Assembly (NCBI GenBank): GCA_028015205.1
Contig: CM051521.1
Span: 105,252,513-105,316,512 of the forward strand
Source: Mytilisepta virgata
Taxonomy: Eukaryota; Mollusca; Bivalvia; Mytilida; Mytilidae
DNA length: 64,000 nucleotides
Direction of reading: 5' to 3'
A program made the translations under genes and the position numbers. Of this stretch, positions 1 through 15,400 are shown in pieces. Position 1 is the first letter of the stretch. Every line of letters starts with the position of its first letter. The notes beneath the pieces were generated by a model. The model was not told where the DNA came from, did no database searches, and was given only the letters and a program-made list of their open reading frames with translations.

Positions 1-242
1 ATGTTAAATTAACAACATAATGCATTCCATGTAAAACTTGATGCTCTTTAAAAACAAACCATGCACTGATAAAGGTCAGTATCTGGAGCTCACTCACCTT
101 ATAAATGTCACCGAAGTTTGATGGGTATTTGAGATTACAGTGTATACTATAGATTACTATTACCTTTGCATGTGGTACATGTCAATATCCAAACATTACT
201 CACATTGAGACTCATGTGTATCAGTATTCTGATTTTATTTAC
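1..242. other. P4HA intron 4, left window edge
   Basis: Intronic on the minus strand. A minus-strand stretch ending GDIYK before a perfect GTGAGT donor (about 93-115) resembles the next P4HA segment (GDLDK), but no acceptor in the right frame precedes it. Nothing else is seen. Confidence 0.5.
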
Positions 243-403
243 CTGATAAACAGCAAAGGAAAGGTAATCCAAAATGTCTTTTTTGTCAGTGGTTTTATTT
301 TTCTCCTTTTCCCATCGATTCATTGCTTCATTCATCCACGATGTAGTGTGGTAATAGTCTTCATCGTTGTATGCTACACGACCAACTTCAAAACAGTCAA
401 CCG
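243..403 (-). CDS. P4HA: P4HA exon 4, TPR-like substrate-binding helices
   Basis: Acceptor TTTTAG at 404-409. The split Ala codon is followed by VDCFEVGRVAYNDEDYYHTT and ends DILDYLSFAVYQ at a GTAAAT donor, phase 0. These correspond to the EDCFELGxVAY...DYYHTxxWM and VLDYLSYAVYQ segments of the family. The next exon (usually GDxxKAL...) was not found in the remaining 242 bases. Confidence 0.93.
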
Positions 404-3400
404 CTAAAATTCATGCAGTTCATGCGGTTAATTGTTTTAAATGCAGAAATTAATGGAAGCTCTTTTTTATTAGTAATAAAAATGTGAAAGGACTAAGATT
501 GCAAAACTTATGATTGCATTTTGATTTTGCTAGTTAAATTCTATTATAAATCAGAGTCTTGATCTCTCAGGAGCCTCTATCACTCACCTGGATTATTCTA
601 TTTTGATACTGTCACAATTTTTTTCAGAAGGAAGATTTTGAGGCATATTTTGTTGATTTTTTCTGTTTTTTGTAACATTGGCTTTACTGGTTTGAAGTCT
701 GGACCCAAATTTGAAAAAGGAGCCCCCTAAAATATTTATTTTGTAGACCTTTCTATTTTTAGTAATAGTGTGCAAATTTATTGGGGGTCTGGACTGTACC
801 ACTGGAAATACTTTTGAAAGATGACTATCCAAGGACCAAGTTTGGTTCTGATTGAGTCAGTAGTTACAGAGAAGATAAAATGTAAAAGTTAACAAACAAA
901 TGCTGACAACAATGGACACCAGCTCACATAAACCTTTGGTCAAGATGAGCTTATAAAAAACTGGAATAATAAACTCATGCAAAAATTTCCAAATTTACAG
1001 TATTAAAACTAAAATGCTTTTCATTAAAATAAACAATCATTAAAATTTTTACGAAAATATATTTAAAATACAATAAGCTATTAATGATCTGGTATAATAG
1101 TTTACAATTCTTAATGTTTCACTTGTAAATTTCACATCTTTTCATTACTAGAATGATTTTCCTTCCTTATATTTTGGAGCTATCAAGCCTGCAATTCTTA
1201 ATTATGGAAAACCAATATATTCTTTATGCTCTGTATTAATTTGCAATGTTTTTTTTTTCATGAAAACCAACTTTCACTAAGGTTAATGTACATTGTCTAC
1301 GTGTACTAATTTTATCATTTTAATTCATTCGACATGCAAATTTAAGATTGTCTGACATTTACATAAAAGAAATAGGGATATATCATTTAATATGCAGAAT
1401 CCACATGCAAATTTTAGTTAATCTATAAATTTTCAATCTGTAATAGTCTTAATCAAATATTGCCTTTTCTTATGCTTCCATGCTTCAAATATTCCAGGAG
1501 AGCAGATCTTGTTTTTTGCATTGGGTTCTTTGTTTTTTTTTGTGTATGTAGTATAAAGAGAAGACAAACGTCTGTCACATGTGAGTATGTTTCCAACAGT
1601 TTGGACCACTGCATGTTGATTTTTTGAGATATCATAATTTGAAAAGTGCAAAATTTTAGTAAAACCAGTTTTTCATCAAGAAAAAGTTGCAGAATTTTGT
1701 GAGACACAAAGCAGATATAGAAGAGCCAAAATTTAAGATGAAAGCTGCTGCCTGCAATTTTCCAACCCTAGGAGATATTTTGCCACCAGTTTAATTATTA
1801 CAAAGTTACAGTGAAAACTCCATACATCAAGTCTTCCTCACCAGATAATTCAGATGTTTTGATACCAGCTATATCTCCAGCAGCTATTTTCTCTGTTTCT
1901 AGCTTATATGTATCCTGTAATCTCAACAAGGCTGCTACAGCTCCATTTAAATCTTCATAATTTGGTAAATATTCTTTCAACTGCTCAATTTTTCCTGTAA
2001 ATTCTATAAAATACAAAGTAAATATACAATAATTTTTTCATGTATATCAACATACATGTTGTGTGGCAAAGAAAAATATATCAGTCAGATATTTGGAAAT
2101 ACACAAAAATGATCAATAATTTCCAGATTGCTCCTAATGTAACAGAAAGGATTGTACTAAATGATCAACTATTTCTGATTGCTCTTAATGTAACAGAAAG
2201 GATTGTACTGAATTATGATTTAAAAAAAAAGGAAATTTTTAATCGAGTTATGCACCACAAAGTTTGTTTTAAAAGAAAAGGCAACATTTATTTTTCTTTT
2301 GGGATTTTCCCATTCAGAAATATATATATATGGGTGTTAAAAATGTACTACAAACAATGGTAAAGATTTCATATGTTTTTGGACAACACAACAAGTTTAA
2401 AGAACTAACAAAAAACTGACTCTAAAAATACCAAAATCCCATTCCATGAACAGAAGAAAGAAAATTGATTTCAATGGTAAAAAGCTTTTGGCAGTACTTA
2501 TGAGATACATGTATAGGGTATTATTGGCAATTCATACATATTTCCTTTGATCTTTTTGCCTAATATTTTCAAGTATCACATACATGCTGTATCACTGAAA
2601 ATATTAGGCAATACATTGTGTGACATAATGTGGAAGGCTCTACTTATCTGATCGTGCAATGAAAATGAATTACAGAAATTATCGATGACAAGTCGTCAAT
2701 TCACGCAAATAGTCAATATCTTCCTTTCATATTCACTGTCAAGAATGTGTTTAAAAATGATGTCACGTGCCAATGATTGGTCAACAGTATTACACACTTC
2801 TTCCGCTATGAAAAATAGTGCACATTAAAATTAGTTGAAATAAAATGCTCCGCTGGGCGCAGCTTGATACGACCGCAGAGGTCGAACCCTGAACAGTTGG
2901 GGCAAGTATGGACACAACATTCAAGCTTGATACAGCACTGAATTTGGTTGATTGATTGATTGTTGCTTAACGTCCAGTGGCAAATATTTCATGCATCTTC
3001 ATGACGAGAACCAGTTCAATTTATCAAACAATTCAATTAGGGGTGGGATGGGACACTAAGGGGAACCAATTTTGACTGCCACTGTAAAAGGAGGATGGTT
3101 GGGTAGGGTCGGATAATTTAGCCTCCTGTAGCGGCCATCAGCCTACTCTTTTTCGAAAACTACAGAAGGGGTCTTTAGCGTGCAGGGAGTGTGGCATTCT
3201 CCAAACACGTTACCCACTATGGTCCGCGGTCAGGCTTTCCGTATTATGACCTGACAACCCCCCCAACGAGACTGAATTTGGATTGTGAATAAATATTTGA
3301 CACAGCATAGGTTTCTGACACAGAATTAATGTGGTCTAAGAACTTAAAATTTTTTAATTTACCTATTCAAACAATATCAGTATTATTTGTTTTTATATAT

Positions 3401-6400
3401 AAATCAGAAATAACCAATTTAAAATTTAAAATTGGGCACACATATCAATTTCTTGCTATTGCGCAATACTGTGCAATTGAAGATTTCTTGCTATTGTGCA
3501 ATACTGTGCAATTGAAAATTCCCCCCCCCCCCAAAAAAAAAAATAAATAATTTACCCCTTTTTTAGCTTTTGTGCAATACACTATGAAGTTGCACATTGA
3601 CCCCCCCCTCCCAAAAAAAAAACCAAAAAACAATAAAATTTATTGTAACCCCCCTTTTTTTGCTAAAAGAAATTTGAAATTTCCTTTTTAATTTATGAAA
3701 TATGAAATGAGAAAAAAATTAAATGTGTTTGGATTACCTCCCTTAGCCCACCAAGATAATATCATACATTTCTATTTACTTATACTAAAGTTATTGTGCA
3801 AAAACCAAGAAAAATGCTTATTTGGGCCCTTTTTTAGCCCCTAATTCCTAAACTGTTGGGATCAAAACTCCAAAAAATGGTCATAAACCTTGTGTTAAAA
3901 TTTCATAGATTTCTATTTACTTATACTAGAGTTATTGTGCGAAAACCAAGAAAAATGCTTATTGGGCCCTTTTTTGGCCCCTAATTCTTAAACTGTTGGG
4001 ACCAAAACTCCCAAAATCAATCCCAACCTTCCTTTTGTGGTCATAAACCTTGTGTTTAAATTTCATAGATTTCTATTAACTTATACTAAAGTTATAGTGC
4101 GAAAACCAAATGTCTACAGACTCCGACGGACGACGACGACGACAACGACGACGCCAACGTCATACCAATATACGACCGCAAAAATTTTGCGGTCGTATAA
4201 AAAATGAATTACCGATAAACAGAATAATAGGTAGTTTCGTTTTTGATACTGAATACATCAGGCTCGTACAGATATTCCACATGATAGTCAGTATCAAAAG
4301 CAAAACTACCTATAATTCTACATTTAATATACCCCTGGTACATATTCTAATTTATAATACTATAGATTTTGACTTCAGGTTTCAGTTTTTTTTTATTAAT
4401 ATTATCATAATTTTTTTTCAAATCAATCAGGTCTACCTTCATTTGGTTTCAATTTTAGAATTCCATCAATGTGATTATCCCAGTCAACAGTAAATCTTTT
4501 AACAAACAGGTAGGCATTAACAGGATTTCCCAAATAAAAATCTGGGTTCTCCAAAGCATCAGAACTATGGCTGTCCAATTCTTCTGCCAACCTGAAATAA
4601 GCAACATCAGTATTATATTACCAATTTCAGTAAAATTAAAAGTTCCAAGAATAAAATTCTTAATATTCTTTGTCTGTACATTTGGAATTCTTTTCTGTCA
4701 ATTGGGTTGCTTTGATTGGCATGTCATTGTCGTCCTGTCCTGTTATCCATCTAGTTGTTTATTTGGATCTGTCATTATAGTGCACACGGTGAAACCTCAG
4801 TTTTAAAAAATTAAATTTGATAGTATCAGGTTAAAATTTGCATTTTTTCTCTCTTAAGGATGTTCGCTGGTCATGTTTTTGAATTTTTGTCTGATGTTCA
4901 GAATCATCTGATTTTATCCATTTGAATGCCATAAATTATTTTTCCCACTAACACCCATTTTTCTTTTCATAAATATTTTGCATGCAGATTAATAAGCCAT
5001 TTGTAAAAATCTTATAAAATCATTGTTATTATCTAATGGTTTTTGAGAAATAAAACTTGTCAATATGTCCAAGATTTTTCATTGAATTTTCCCATAGAGC
5101 CTTATGTTAAACAAAGTTCGGCTGTGGCGGCCATATTTGTTGACAGTCCAGGTCATCGGACATAAATCTGAAAGATGATCATCTAAGGACCATTGATGCC
5201 AAGTCTGGTTCCAATTGGTCATGTGGTTTCAGACAAGTAGATTTTTCAATGAATTTTCCCATAGGGCCCTATGTTAAACTAAGTTCGACTGTGGCTGCCA
5301 TCTTGGTTAACATTCCGGGTCATAATTCTGAAAGAGAACCTCCTACAATGTAAGGACCATTACTGCCAAGTTTGGTTCCAATTTGGCCTTGAAGTTTCAT
5401 AGAAGAAGATTTTTTAAATTCACCCCCCTTTTTTCTATTTTTAGTAAGAGCAGCCATGTCGGTTGGAAGTCGGGAATGCTGGACATAGTTTCAAATTTGG
5501 AAGGGGGCCACCCAAGGACTATTCCACCAAAGTTTGGACCCCATTGGCCCAGTGGTTTCGGAGAACATCTTAAAAGGAAAGTTTATGCCGGATGTTGTCT
5601 TTAAGGGGGTAGGCCTGGGGTAAGGGAGATAACTCCTATTGATGCTTTTTTCTTGACGTCAAACAATAGGAATGACGTGGCATTACTATGACGAACAAAA
5701 TTTCCTTGCATTAGACGAAGTGAAGAGGTACATCTCCGTAACGAATCTAAAACTTTTTCAACATATGTTCAAAATCAATAATTACGTAGGATTTGATATA
5801 TTGATGAATTATTGTTAACCATCTAGTGGCAATTATGAAATGCATATTACGATGATGAAAAAGCCGCTCGAAATGAAGAAATTGCGAAGTCAATATTTGC
5901 AATAAATCCCTACTAGAATTTTCTACTCGTCCCATTAATTCGTAATATATAATCTAGACAATAACCCCCCCCCCCCCACCGAGAAGTGTGTGTTTGTAGT
6001 GTGCGCTTATCTCGTCCTCATCTCAGTGCATGGTTGCTTATATCACATTATCCTGTTAGTCTTATACTGTAACAATAATAGTCAATCACACATAAAATGT
6101 TACTCTTCTGACATTTTCAGGATTATTTTAAATAGCATTTAATTGATGAATCAAATGTTTTAGAGATATTTTCTGCCTTAAATTATATACTCGTAACCAT
6201 GATTTGTTGTATAGCATATATAAACTACATATACATGTAATGAATGATAATGCAGCTTCAAATAGTATTATGGGAAAATCTTTATTTTTTCCAATGTCTT
6301 AATATCAAAATTGATCGAGTATATTGTGAAAATTTGTGGTTAAAATTTCATAATTTTTTGTCATATAACACACATATATATGAGATTTGTTGTAACAGTT

Positions 6401-9400
6401 TTTTGTAAGAATTAAACGATAGAATTTTTTTACAGCAGTGTTTGAATATTTAATGAGGCAACTGAAAATGAACAAAATTCCTAACATGTCTGGTATTTTT
6501 TACCTTTGAATTTGCATATAAAGAATGAATTTTACCATCATATTTCATTTTTGATTAAGACTATATCCCTGTTCTTCAGTTCAACAATTATAACCATTTT
6601 TTATCAAACATATGTCCTATGAAAGGTAGTAATATTCATTACCTTGTGTCATCTCATGGAATGAAGGGTACCCCTTAAATGCCAATCTTCAATGAACCCT
6701 GTGAAGGAAACGCGTGGTTGAATTTCAACAAAATTTTCTCAGGTGGTGTATTGAGACATATATAATGCGTGACGAAAATATGAAAAAAATTAAACGAGTG
6801 GAAAATTTTGGCCCAACCCAGGCCTACTCCCATAACGGGCAAAAACTCCTATCAGGGGTCAATCAATGATTTTGGTCATGTTGACTTATTTTTAGATCTT
6901 ACTTTGTTGAACATTTTTGCTTTTTACAGTTTGCCTTTATTTATAATAATATTCAAGATAATAAATTTCCATAAAATTAACAATTCAGGGGCAATAACCC
7001 AACTAAAGGTTGACCGATTTTCATCTGAAAATATCTTGGCAAGTAGATCTTGACCTGATGAACATTTTTACACCATGCTCTTATGCTTTAGTTTTTAAGA
7101 TATAAGCCAAAAACTACAGTTTACCCCTATGTTCTATTTTTAGCTATGTCGGCCATGTTGGTTGGCAGGCGGGGTCATCGGACACATTTTTTAAACTAAA
7201 TACCCTAATGATGCTTTTGTCCAAGTAGGTTTAGAGGAGAAGATTTTTGTAAAAGTTAATGGACAACAACAGTCCCTTTGGGTCAGGTGAGCTAAAAAGT
7301 TTCAAAAATTAAGGCGTGTTCATTTTTTTAGCCCCTTAAATCTCGGAAATGGTAAGAGATAGTGAAAGACGGATCTTTATTAAATTTTTCCATTTTCATC
7401 ATATAAAACTAAAAACCAAAAATCACAAAAATCAGACAGATATTAAAAAATTTACACCAAAATTATCAAAAAACCCTTACTGACCCCCAAGAAAAAAATG
7501 GGAGGGACCAGATTCCCCAAAATCAATCCCAACCTGTATTTCTTATGGGGGACCATTATGGTAAAATATTATATAAGGAAACATTTAATAGAACAAAAGT
7601 AAATGAGCGGAAACCTAGCTGTCTACGGACGCCGACTACAGGCTCATACCATAATACGTCTGCAAAATTTGCGGTTTTTATAAAAAGGTAAATTGTTTTA
7701 AGTATGACCTCTAAATCCAATGATTAAAAAAAAAGAAAAAATATAACCGAAAATTTGCATTGCAAGTGTAATTCAAATGTGGTTAAAAATCTCATTCATT
7801 TAAATGATTCAATCTTTCTACATGTACTTACATACTTCCTTTCATTATATAACTGCATACAATTTGAATGAGTAGTTTCTTTACAAATGATCGTGTATAA
7901 AAATTAGGAGGCCCGTTATTGGCCTACAAATATGAACATTTGATTAATGGATTCAAAATTAGCTTGGAGTTGGTAAAATAAAAATTGCTTGAAAATTAAC
8001 TCAATTCAGCTTAATTTCCAGCATTGAGATGTCAAAATAATGTCATAATATTGCCTCATTGACCAAGTATCTTGAAAATAGCTGATTTTTAGCAGTTTTC
8101 CATGCACATTTTGCTTGAGAAAATATTGTGCATATGCAAGAAACAAAAAAATATTTCTACAGGATATTTATACTATCCCAATACATATTCATCTAAAATA
8201 TAAAGTTGTTTCTTGAATGTGCAGCCAATTTTCCATTGCAAAGTTTATGTGAAAATGGGCCAAAATGGTGATGGTGTAAATGTATTGACATATTAATGTA
8301 AGAAATATGGTTCTGCTTTTATTCTTGGCAAAGTAGGTAAATGTACTTAAAGATTATTTTTACAAATATATTTTTTGCTTGTTTGGGGTTTATTTCAGGC
8401 CATATTTTAGGCTAAAGGCCCTTTGTCCTTTAGTTATTATACATGTAGTTCTCGTAAAAAGTGAAAGGTAACCTTATTTAAGTTTTGCCATACTGTTTAA
8501 TGACTTGTCCCTTGAATACAAGATGACACATGTCCATATGTTGATTGGTAAAAATTAGCTTTCCCCCTAACCAAGAAAAAATTTAAACTGCTGAAAACAC
8601 AGGACTGATTATCATAGAATGTTTCCATAGTGTTTTGTTGAAGAAAATTAATATTAGTTCTCTGATTCAGTTTTAAAACAGATAGGTGACATGTACAGTA
8701 TGTTAATCATGGTTGTCTTGTACACATACAAATGACAAACAGGTACATTTGTAGAAATAACTTGTATAGAATCAAAATTAAAATAGCAATAAAAAAAAAA
8801 TTCAATTTGTACATGTACTCTCTACTACAATGTGATATTCTATTGTTTATTTTTTTTTCTTCAAATAACTTTAATTTCAACTTTTTTTCAAATCATTCTG
8901 TGACCCATTTGGGTATTGGGAAATTTCTTTGTATGTTATTAAACTGAATGAATTTGAAAAGAAAATCCATGCTACTCAGGAACACTCATTTCAGTTAGGG
9001 TAGAAAATGTCAAATTTAAAGTTGATGAAATTATACTCCCTTTTAATTCTATATCAGGCATCATGCATGCAATATCATTCACCATAAATGTGACATTATG
9101 TATATACAATGTGCTAAAACCTGAATACAAGTTACATATTTTTTTTTTCAAATGAAATCTAAGTTTTAATACCATATTCCTGCTCTTATATTAAACATAT
9201 TTTAATTTCAAGTTATTTAATGATATTTTTTACATGTACATTTGTAAAATAATTATTTTAGTACAATCTGTATTAGTGATTAATATCTGCAACCTTCGAC
9301 TGGTGTCAATCCGTTTTGCACTCAATCAATACTAAAATAAATGGTTATAATTAATAGCGAGGAATGATGGACAAACAGAGTATCAAATATACATTACTAC

Positions 9401-12400
9401 AGACTCTATTTTCTGTGTTTCATTACAGTTTTATGGTTATATCCATAAAATGTAGAAATTCATTACCAAGCTTTAAGAATAGTGGTGGGAAAGTGGTAAA
9501 ATGATGAAGATAAAATTGACAAAAAAATGTCAACAACATAATTATCTTCCATCGTGTGTTTCTTAAATAACCTAATAAGGAGTTCTGCAAAGAATGGAAA
9601 TTATTGGTCTACACATATAATGTCAGAATATACATGTAAATAAATATGAATAACCAATACATGTACATGTACATATGTAATACATGGCAAAATGTTCTCA
9701 AAGGAGTTCATGTAAAAAATTTAATTTACCAAAAACTTTTATATAAAAAATACAAAGATTATTATAATTCATTGTTTTCAACATAAATTACATGTAAGAA
9801 AAACAAAGACAAGATAAATATATGGAAAAAAATTGTCATCTAAGGCCACAACAAATTGATTTTAGTTCTTTGGATTTCACCACTCCAAATTTCAGATTTT
9901 GTAAATTTTAAGAAAAAAAAATTTGTTGCTTCATTTTTCAATAAAATGCTCCGCTGGGCGCAGCTAGATACGACCGCAGATGTTGAACCCTGAATAGTTG
10001 GGGCAATTATGAACACAACATTCAAGCTTGATACAATACTGAATTTGGATTGTGAATAAATATTTGACACAGCATAGGTTTCTGACACAGAATGAATGTT
10101 GTCTAAGAACTTAAAAATTTTTAATTTACCTATTCAAACCATATCAGTATTATTTGTTTTTATATATAAATCAGAAATAACCAATTTAAAATTTAAAATT
10201 GGGCACACATATCAATTTCTTGCTATTGCGCAATACTGTGTAATTGAAAATTTCTTCAAATATTTGACACATAATAGGTTTCTGGCACAGAACTGAAATC
10301 AAAGAACTTAAAATTGGTCATATGATTTGAATTTATATTCAATTTTTTGCTTTTGTGTAATACAATATGCTGTAGAGAATTGCCCCCCCCCCCCCAAAAA
10401 AAAAAAAAATAATAATTTACCCCTTTTTTTAGCTTTTGTGCAATACACTATGAAGTTGCACATTGACCCCCCTCCCAAAAAAAAAACAAAAAACAATAAA
10501 ATTTATTGTAACCCTCCCCCTTTTTTTTGCTAAAAAAAATCTGAAATTTTCTTTTTAATTTATGAAATATGAAATGAGAAAAAATTACCCCCTCCCCAAT
10601 TTCTCATTTACCCCCCCCCCCCCCAAATTTTATTTTCAACCCCCCCTCCCCCCTTTCTTTATACTATGCAACCATAACAGCCCATTTAAATACACCATAA
10701 CATATTAAAATAGAAAATGACATCATAGTCATGGATGGCAAATTTTAAATATACATATTAAAAGCAGTTTAGATAAGATAAACAAAAAAGCTTCATCAGC
10801 ACATTTTATATTGGCAAATTTCCAATGGAATTTGTTAATAATAAAGTTTTGATAACAGGGCACACATATCAATTTCTTGCTATTACACAATACTGTGCAA
10901 TTGAAAATTTATTGAAATATTTGATACATAATAGGTTTATGACACAGAATAAGTGAAATCAAAAAACTTAGAATTGGTCATATGATTTGAATTTATATTC
11001 AACTTTTTTCTTCTTGTGCAATACAATATGCTGTGGATAAATGCCCCACCCCCCCCCCCCCAAAAAAAAAAAAATTACCCCTTTTTTATCTTTAATTTTG
11101 GACCCCAATTTGAACCAACTTGAAAACTGGGCCCATAATAACAAAACTAAGTACAAATCTGAAATGAGAAAAAAATTTTCCCCACCCCCCGCCAATTTAA
11201 TATTTACCCCATAAATTTTGACACCCCCCCCCCCCACTTTCCCTTTTTCAAAAAAAAAAATCTTTCCCTCAAGATAATGTCATAATCCCTATTCAAAATT
11301 ATCATGAAGTTTGCAAACATAATTAAACATTTAAATACATCATTGAAGTCTTAAAATAAAAAATGACATATGGCTAAAATTAATATTAATTCATAGTAAG
11401 TTCTAAAAATAAATTGACAGCTATAAATCACCCCAAAAACAATCAACATTTCTTTATACATAATTGAATCATACACAATATTTTACTTTAAATGTGTTTG
11501 GAATGTGTTTGGATTACCTTCCTTAGCCCACCAAGCTAATATCATAGATTTCTATTTATTTATACTACAGTTATTGTGCAAAAACCAAGAAAAATGCTTA
11601 TTTGGGCCCTTTTTTAGCCCCTAATTCCTAAACTGTTGGGATCAAAACTCCAAAAAATGATCATAAACCTTGTGTTAAAATTTCATAGATTTCTATTTAC
11701 TTATACTAGACTTATTGTGCGAAAACCAAGAAAAATGCTTATTGGACCCTTTTTTGGCCCCTAATTCTTAAACTTTTGGGACCAAAACTCCCAAAAACAA
11801 TCCCAACCTTCCTTTTGTGGTCATAAACCTTGTGTTTAAATTTCGTAGATTTCTATTAACTTATACTACATTTATAGTGCGAAAACCAAATGTCTACAGA
11901 CTCCGACGGACGACGGACGACGACGACGACGACGACGACGCCAACGTCATACCAATATACGACCGCAAAAATTTTGCGGTCGTATAAAAATACTGAAAAC
12001 TTACCACAAATTCTTTATCCTTCATCCTGCTCTTAAAATTTGGTAAAAAATTGGAATTTTCCCATTTTTGCAATATTTTAGTGAAAAAAAAATTTGTGCC
12101 GCACGTAAATTTCATCTACGTCTATGAAAAAAACTAGTCTTGAAAGGACAAAAAAATTAAAATTAAAATTTCACCCGCTCACACCTATTATTGCCATAAA
12201 AAATCCAAATATCTAAAAATCAATTTTATTTGATGTGGCATAAGTGGAGAATACATCTGTACTTACTAAACTGAACTAATCAGTAATAAAGAATTATTCA
12301 TGGCAGTTATGTTATTAGACCATGATGAGATTTTATAAAGGTCCTTCTATATCTGTAAAATGAATATGCATCATACCAAGTTTCAGTTCACCTGGTCATC

Positions 12401-15400
12401 CATGCAGTTTAAGATCTGACTTATCAGAAATAACAACAACAAGATGTCTGTTGTCCAAGATGACAAAATAATCAAACTTTTATAAAACAGCCCTTGCATA
12501 CAGATGCTTAAGGCCAAGTTTCACCTGCATGTAGCTAAGGCCAAACAAAAAAATCTGTTTTCAGTTACTCGACAAAGCTTATATTTTTAAGCAGTATTGC
12601 CTACCCTTGAATTCTTTCAGCAAAATTTCAAAATTTTCAGAAACTTGGTTTGTTTCAGTGATAATTTTCAGGAATTATTGGGAACATTATGGCCAAGTTT
12701 TTTTGGCCTGATATAAAGACTTCTGTTGATAGGATGAAAATGACCTTTACATATAAGTTTTCAGTACATACAAATCTACATGTACTATTGTTATAATTTT
12801 TTATTTTGCCAGGACAAAGTTTATCATGCAATCAAATTAATAAAGAGCTAGTTTGCCAATTCTAGGGTCCAGCCTCCTGTTATCAGAAAAATCCATCCGG
12901 CATTCAAATTTAGAACAGTACATAATAAGTTATATATAAATATTATACTGAACAATCTTTTGATGAATATATCCCATCTTTACAAATACACATAAAACTA
13001 GTGTAACAGGTTGTTACAGTTTTTACTACAAAATAATTACCTTGAATGGGGAAACTTTACTACCAGTAAGGATACATAAAAGGTTAAAAGAGAAATCAAA
13101 AGATATATACCCACACATGCAACATGAATGTTTTATCAATCTAAGTTTATAAAAAAAATTATTATAAGTAATAAAAGATAAAAAGAAAAGAAATCTCATT
13201 AAAATTTCAAATAAACAAATTTTTGAAAATGACAAATGTACATTTGTACAAGATGCTTCCAGGTATAAAACCTCTTTAAATTGCTTTTTTGGGGGATATT
13301 TGGACCTTCAAACTGTGCCATACTACATAAAGGAATTCTGCACTGAAATCTTGTATGAATACAATCTAGGTCATATTCTTTAGAATACCAAAATTAAAGT
13401 GGTTATTTTGTGGGTACCTCTGGCACAGAGTCAAATAATGGAAACCCATGACTGCTAAAATGTTCAGCATTTTTTATGCTAATACATACATATACCTTCA
13501 ACAGGAACATCATATTTGACCAAAACTAGAAAATGTGTCTATAAGACACAGATGCCCCACCCTAAAAACAATATAGGTATTCCTGAACTGTGTTGTACTA
13601 TACAAGAGGACTGTAGTGGTGGAATATCATTGATATATTATTATAGGTTTGCTGAGCATGAAATGTAGGTCATAGTGACCCAAGTGTTGCTGAACTGTGT
13701 TGTACTATACAAGAGGGACTGTAGTGGTAAAATATCATTAATATATTATTATAGGTTTCTGAGAAATGAACCTAATCGCAAAACTTAACCAAAGTCACTG
13801 AAGCATGAAATATAGGTCATAGCGACCCAACTGTGGCTGAACTGCATTGTACTATACAAGAGGACTGTAGTGGTGACATATCATTGATATACATATGTAT
13901 TAAGGCAATTTATTTTTAATTAATTGGTTTACAGAGTTTTTTTTTTTTTAAAATAGGGTCATTCGGTCGGGAAAAAAAAAAAAAAAAAAAAGAGGGAAAA
14001 TCGTGTACTTTTGAACAATCTTGGTTATATTGCCAAATATACAAAGGTTGCAAATGATCTGAAACCCAAATGTCAGAACACCTATCTTGAAAGGTGTTGT
14101 TCAGTAGACCATTCCCTTTTTAAGGCATCTGACTCGTCAACTACGACAACATAAAATGAGTGGATTCAATATCTTACGGAATCAAGATATTCATACAAAA
14201 CGAACTTAAAAGCCGCATGGATTCTAACAGGAAATTCGTTTCATAAAACTTGTTTCGGAAATTGGCATCAACTAACGGCTATAAATAGATTTTCTTTTGG
14301 ATCATGTTTACAAGTATTTTATTAATGGATAATCTATTTTTAGATGATTGGAACATAATCTTTTATAAACTTTTGATGCAAAATGGATTTTAATTTATTG
14401 TTATTTTTGGGATATCTGATTTCAGAGGGTCGGCGGTAATAAAAAACCAAAATTTTCAATTTTATTTTTTTTTTTCAAATCGGCAAAATTGGGTCGGCAG
14501 ATCCATAAACCAACTAATTAAAAATAAATGGCCTTATATAGGTTTCTGAAAAATAAACCTACATGCAAAACTCAACCAAAGTCACTCAAGCATGAAATGT
14601 AGGTCATAGCAAACCAAGTGTTGCTGAACTGTGTTGTACTATACAAGAAGACTGTAGTGGTGAATTATCATTGACATATTACTAAAGGTTTCTGAGAAAT
14701 GGAGCTGAACGCAAAACTTTACCAAATCGGTACGAACAGATGGACAAGGGTAAATCTATATGCCCCAGCATGTGGCTGGGCCTAAAAAACTTTGATTACT
14801 TGTACATATAATTACAACTTTGTCAAAAATGACACTTGAATCTTTGGGAAAGTGGTGCAACAGCAAACACTAGAGACTTTTCAAGGACCAAGCCCCCCAT
14901 GGTCACATGACATGCCCTGGGTAGTGCAAATAGTATTCGGACAAAGTTGACTATTAAGGTGTTTAGCTTCATTTGCTGAACCAATGTTTTGTATTAAATT
15001 TCTGATGCGTAGTTATGTATTGCATATGTTATTGACAATTTAATTCTCTAAGGTATGTGTCATTTATACAATAGTTGCTTATATAGAGGGCATTATCGTG
15101 ATATAGTGACTGCCCAAGGGACTGGTATTGCCTGAAACATTGATAATGCCCGAGCCGCAGGCAAGGGCATTATCAATGTTGAAGGCAATATCTGTCCCGA
15201 GGGCAGTCAATTTATCACGATAATGCCCTCTATATAAGCAACTATTGTGTTTATTTCATTGAAGAATATAAATCTGCTGGGTGTGGGTTCCTTACATGTA
15301 CATGTATGTTGAATACCTCATGGCGACCTCTGGATGTGTGTTTATGTTTCTGTCATTACTTTTGGTGCTATACTGGCATATTGTACATTCATGGAAGTTC

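Noticed and set aside
93..160. Possible P4HA exon 5 on the minus strand (ends GDIYK before a perfect GTGAGT donor)
   Set aside because: The GD.xK match is only five residues. No AG in the right frame follows exon 4 without adding unrelated residues, and the expected LLxxLLELDP segment is absent.
3445..3633. Gly/Phe-rich ORFs over poly-C and poly-A runs (also at 10308, 10968, 56773 and 56834)
   Set aside because: They are homopolymer artefacts inside the palindrome-ended repeat copies.
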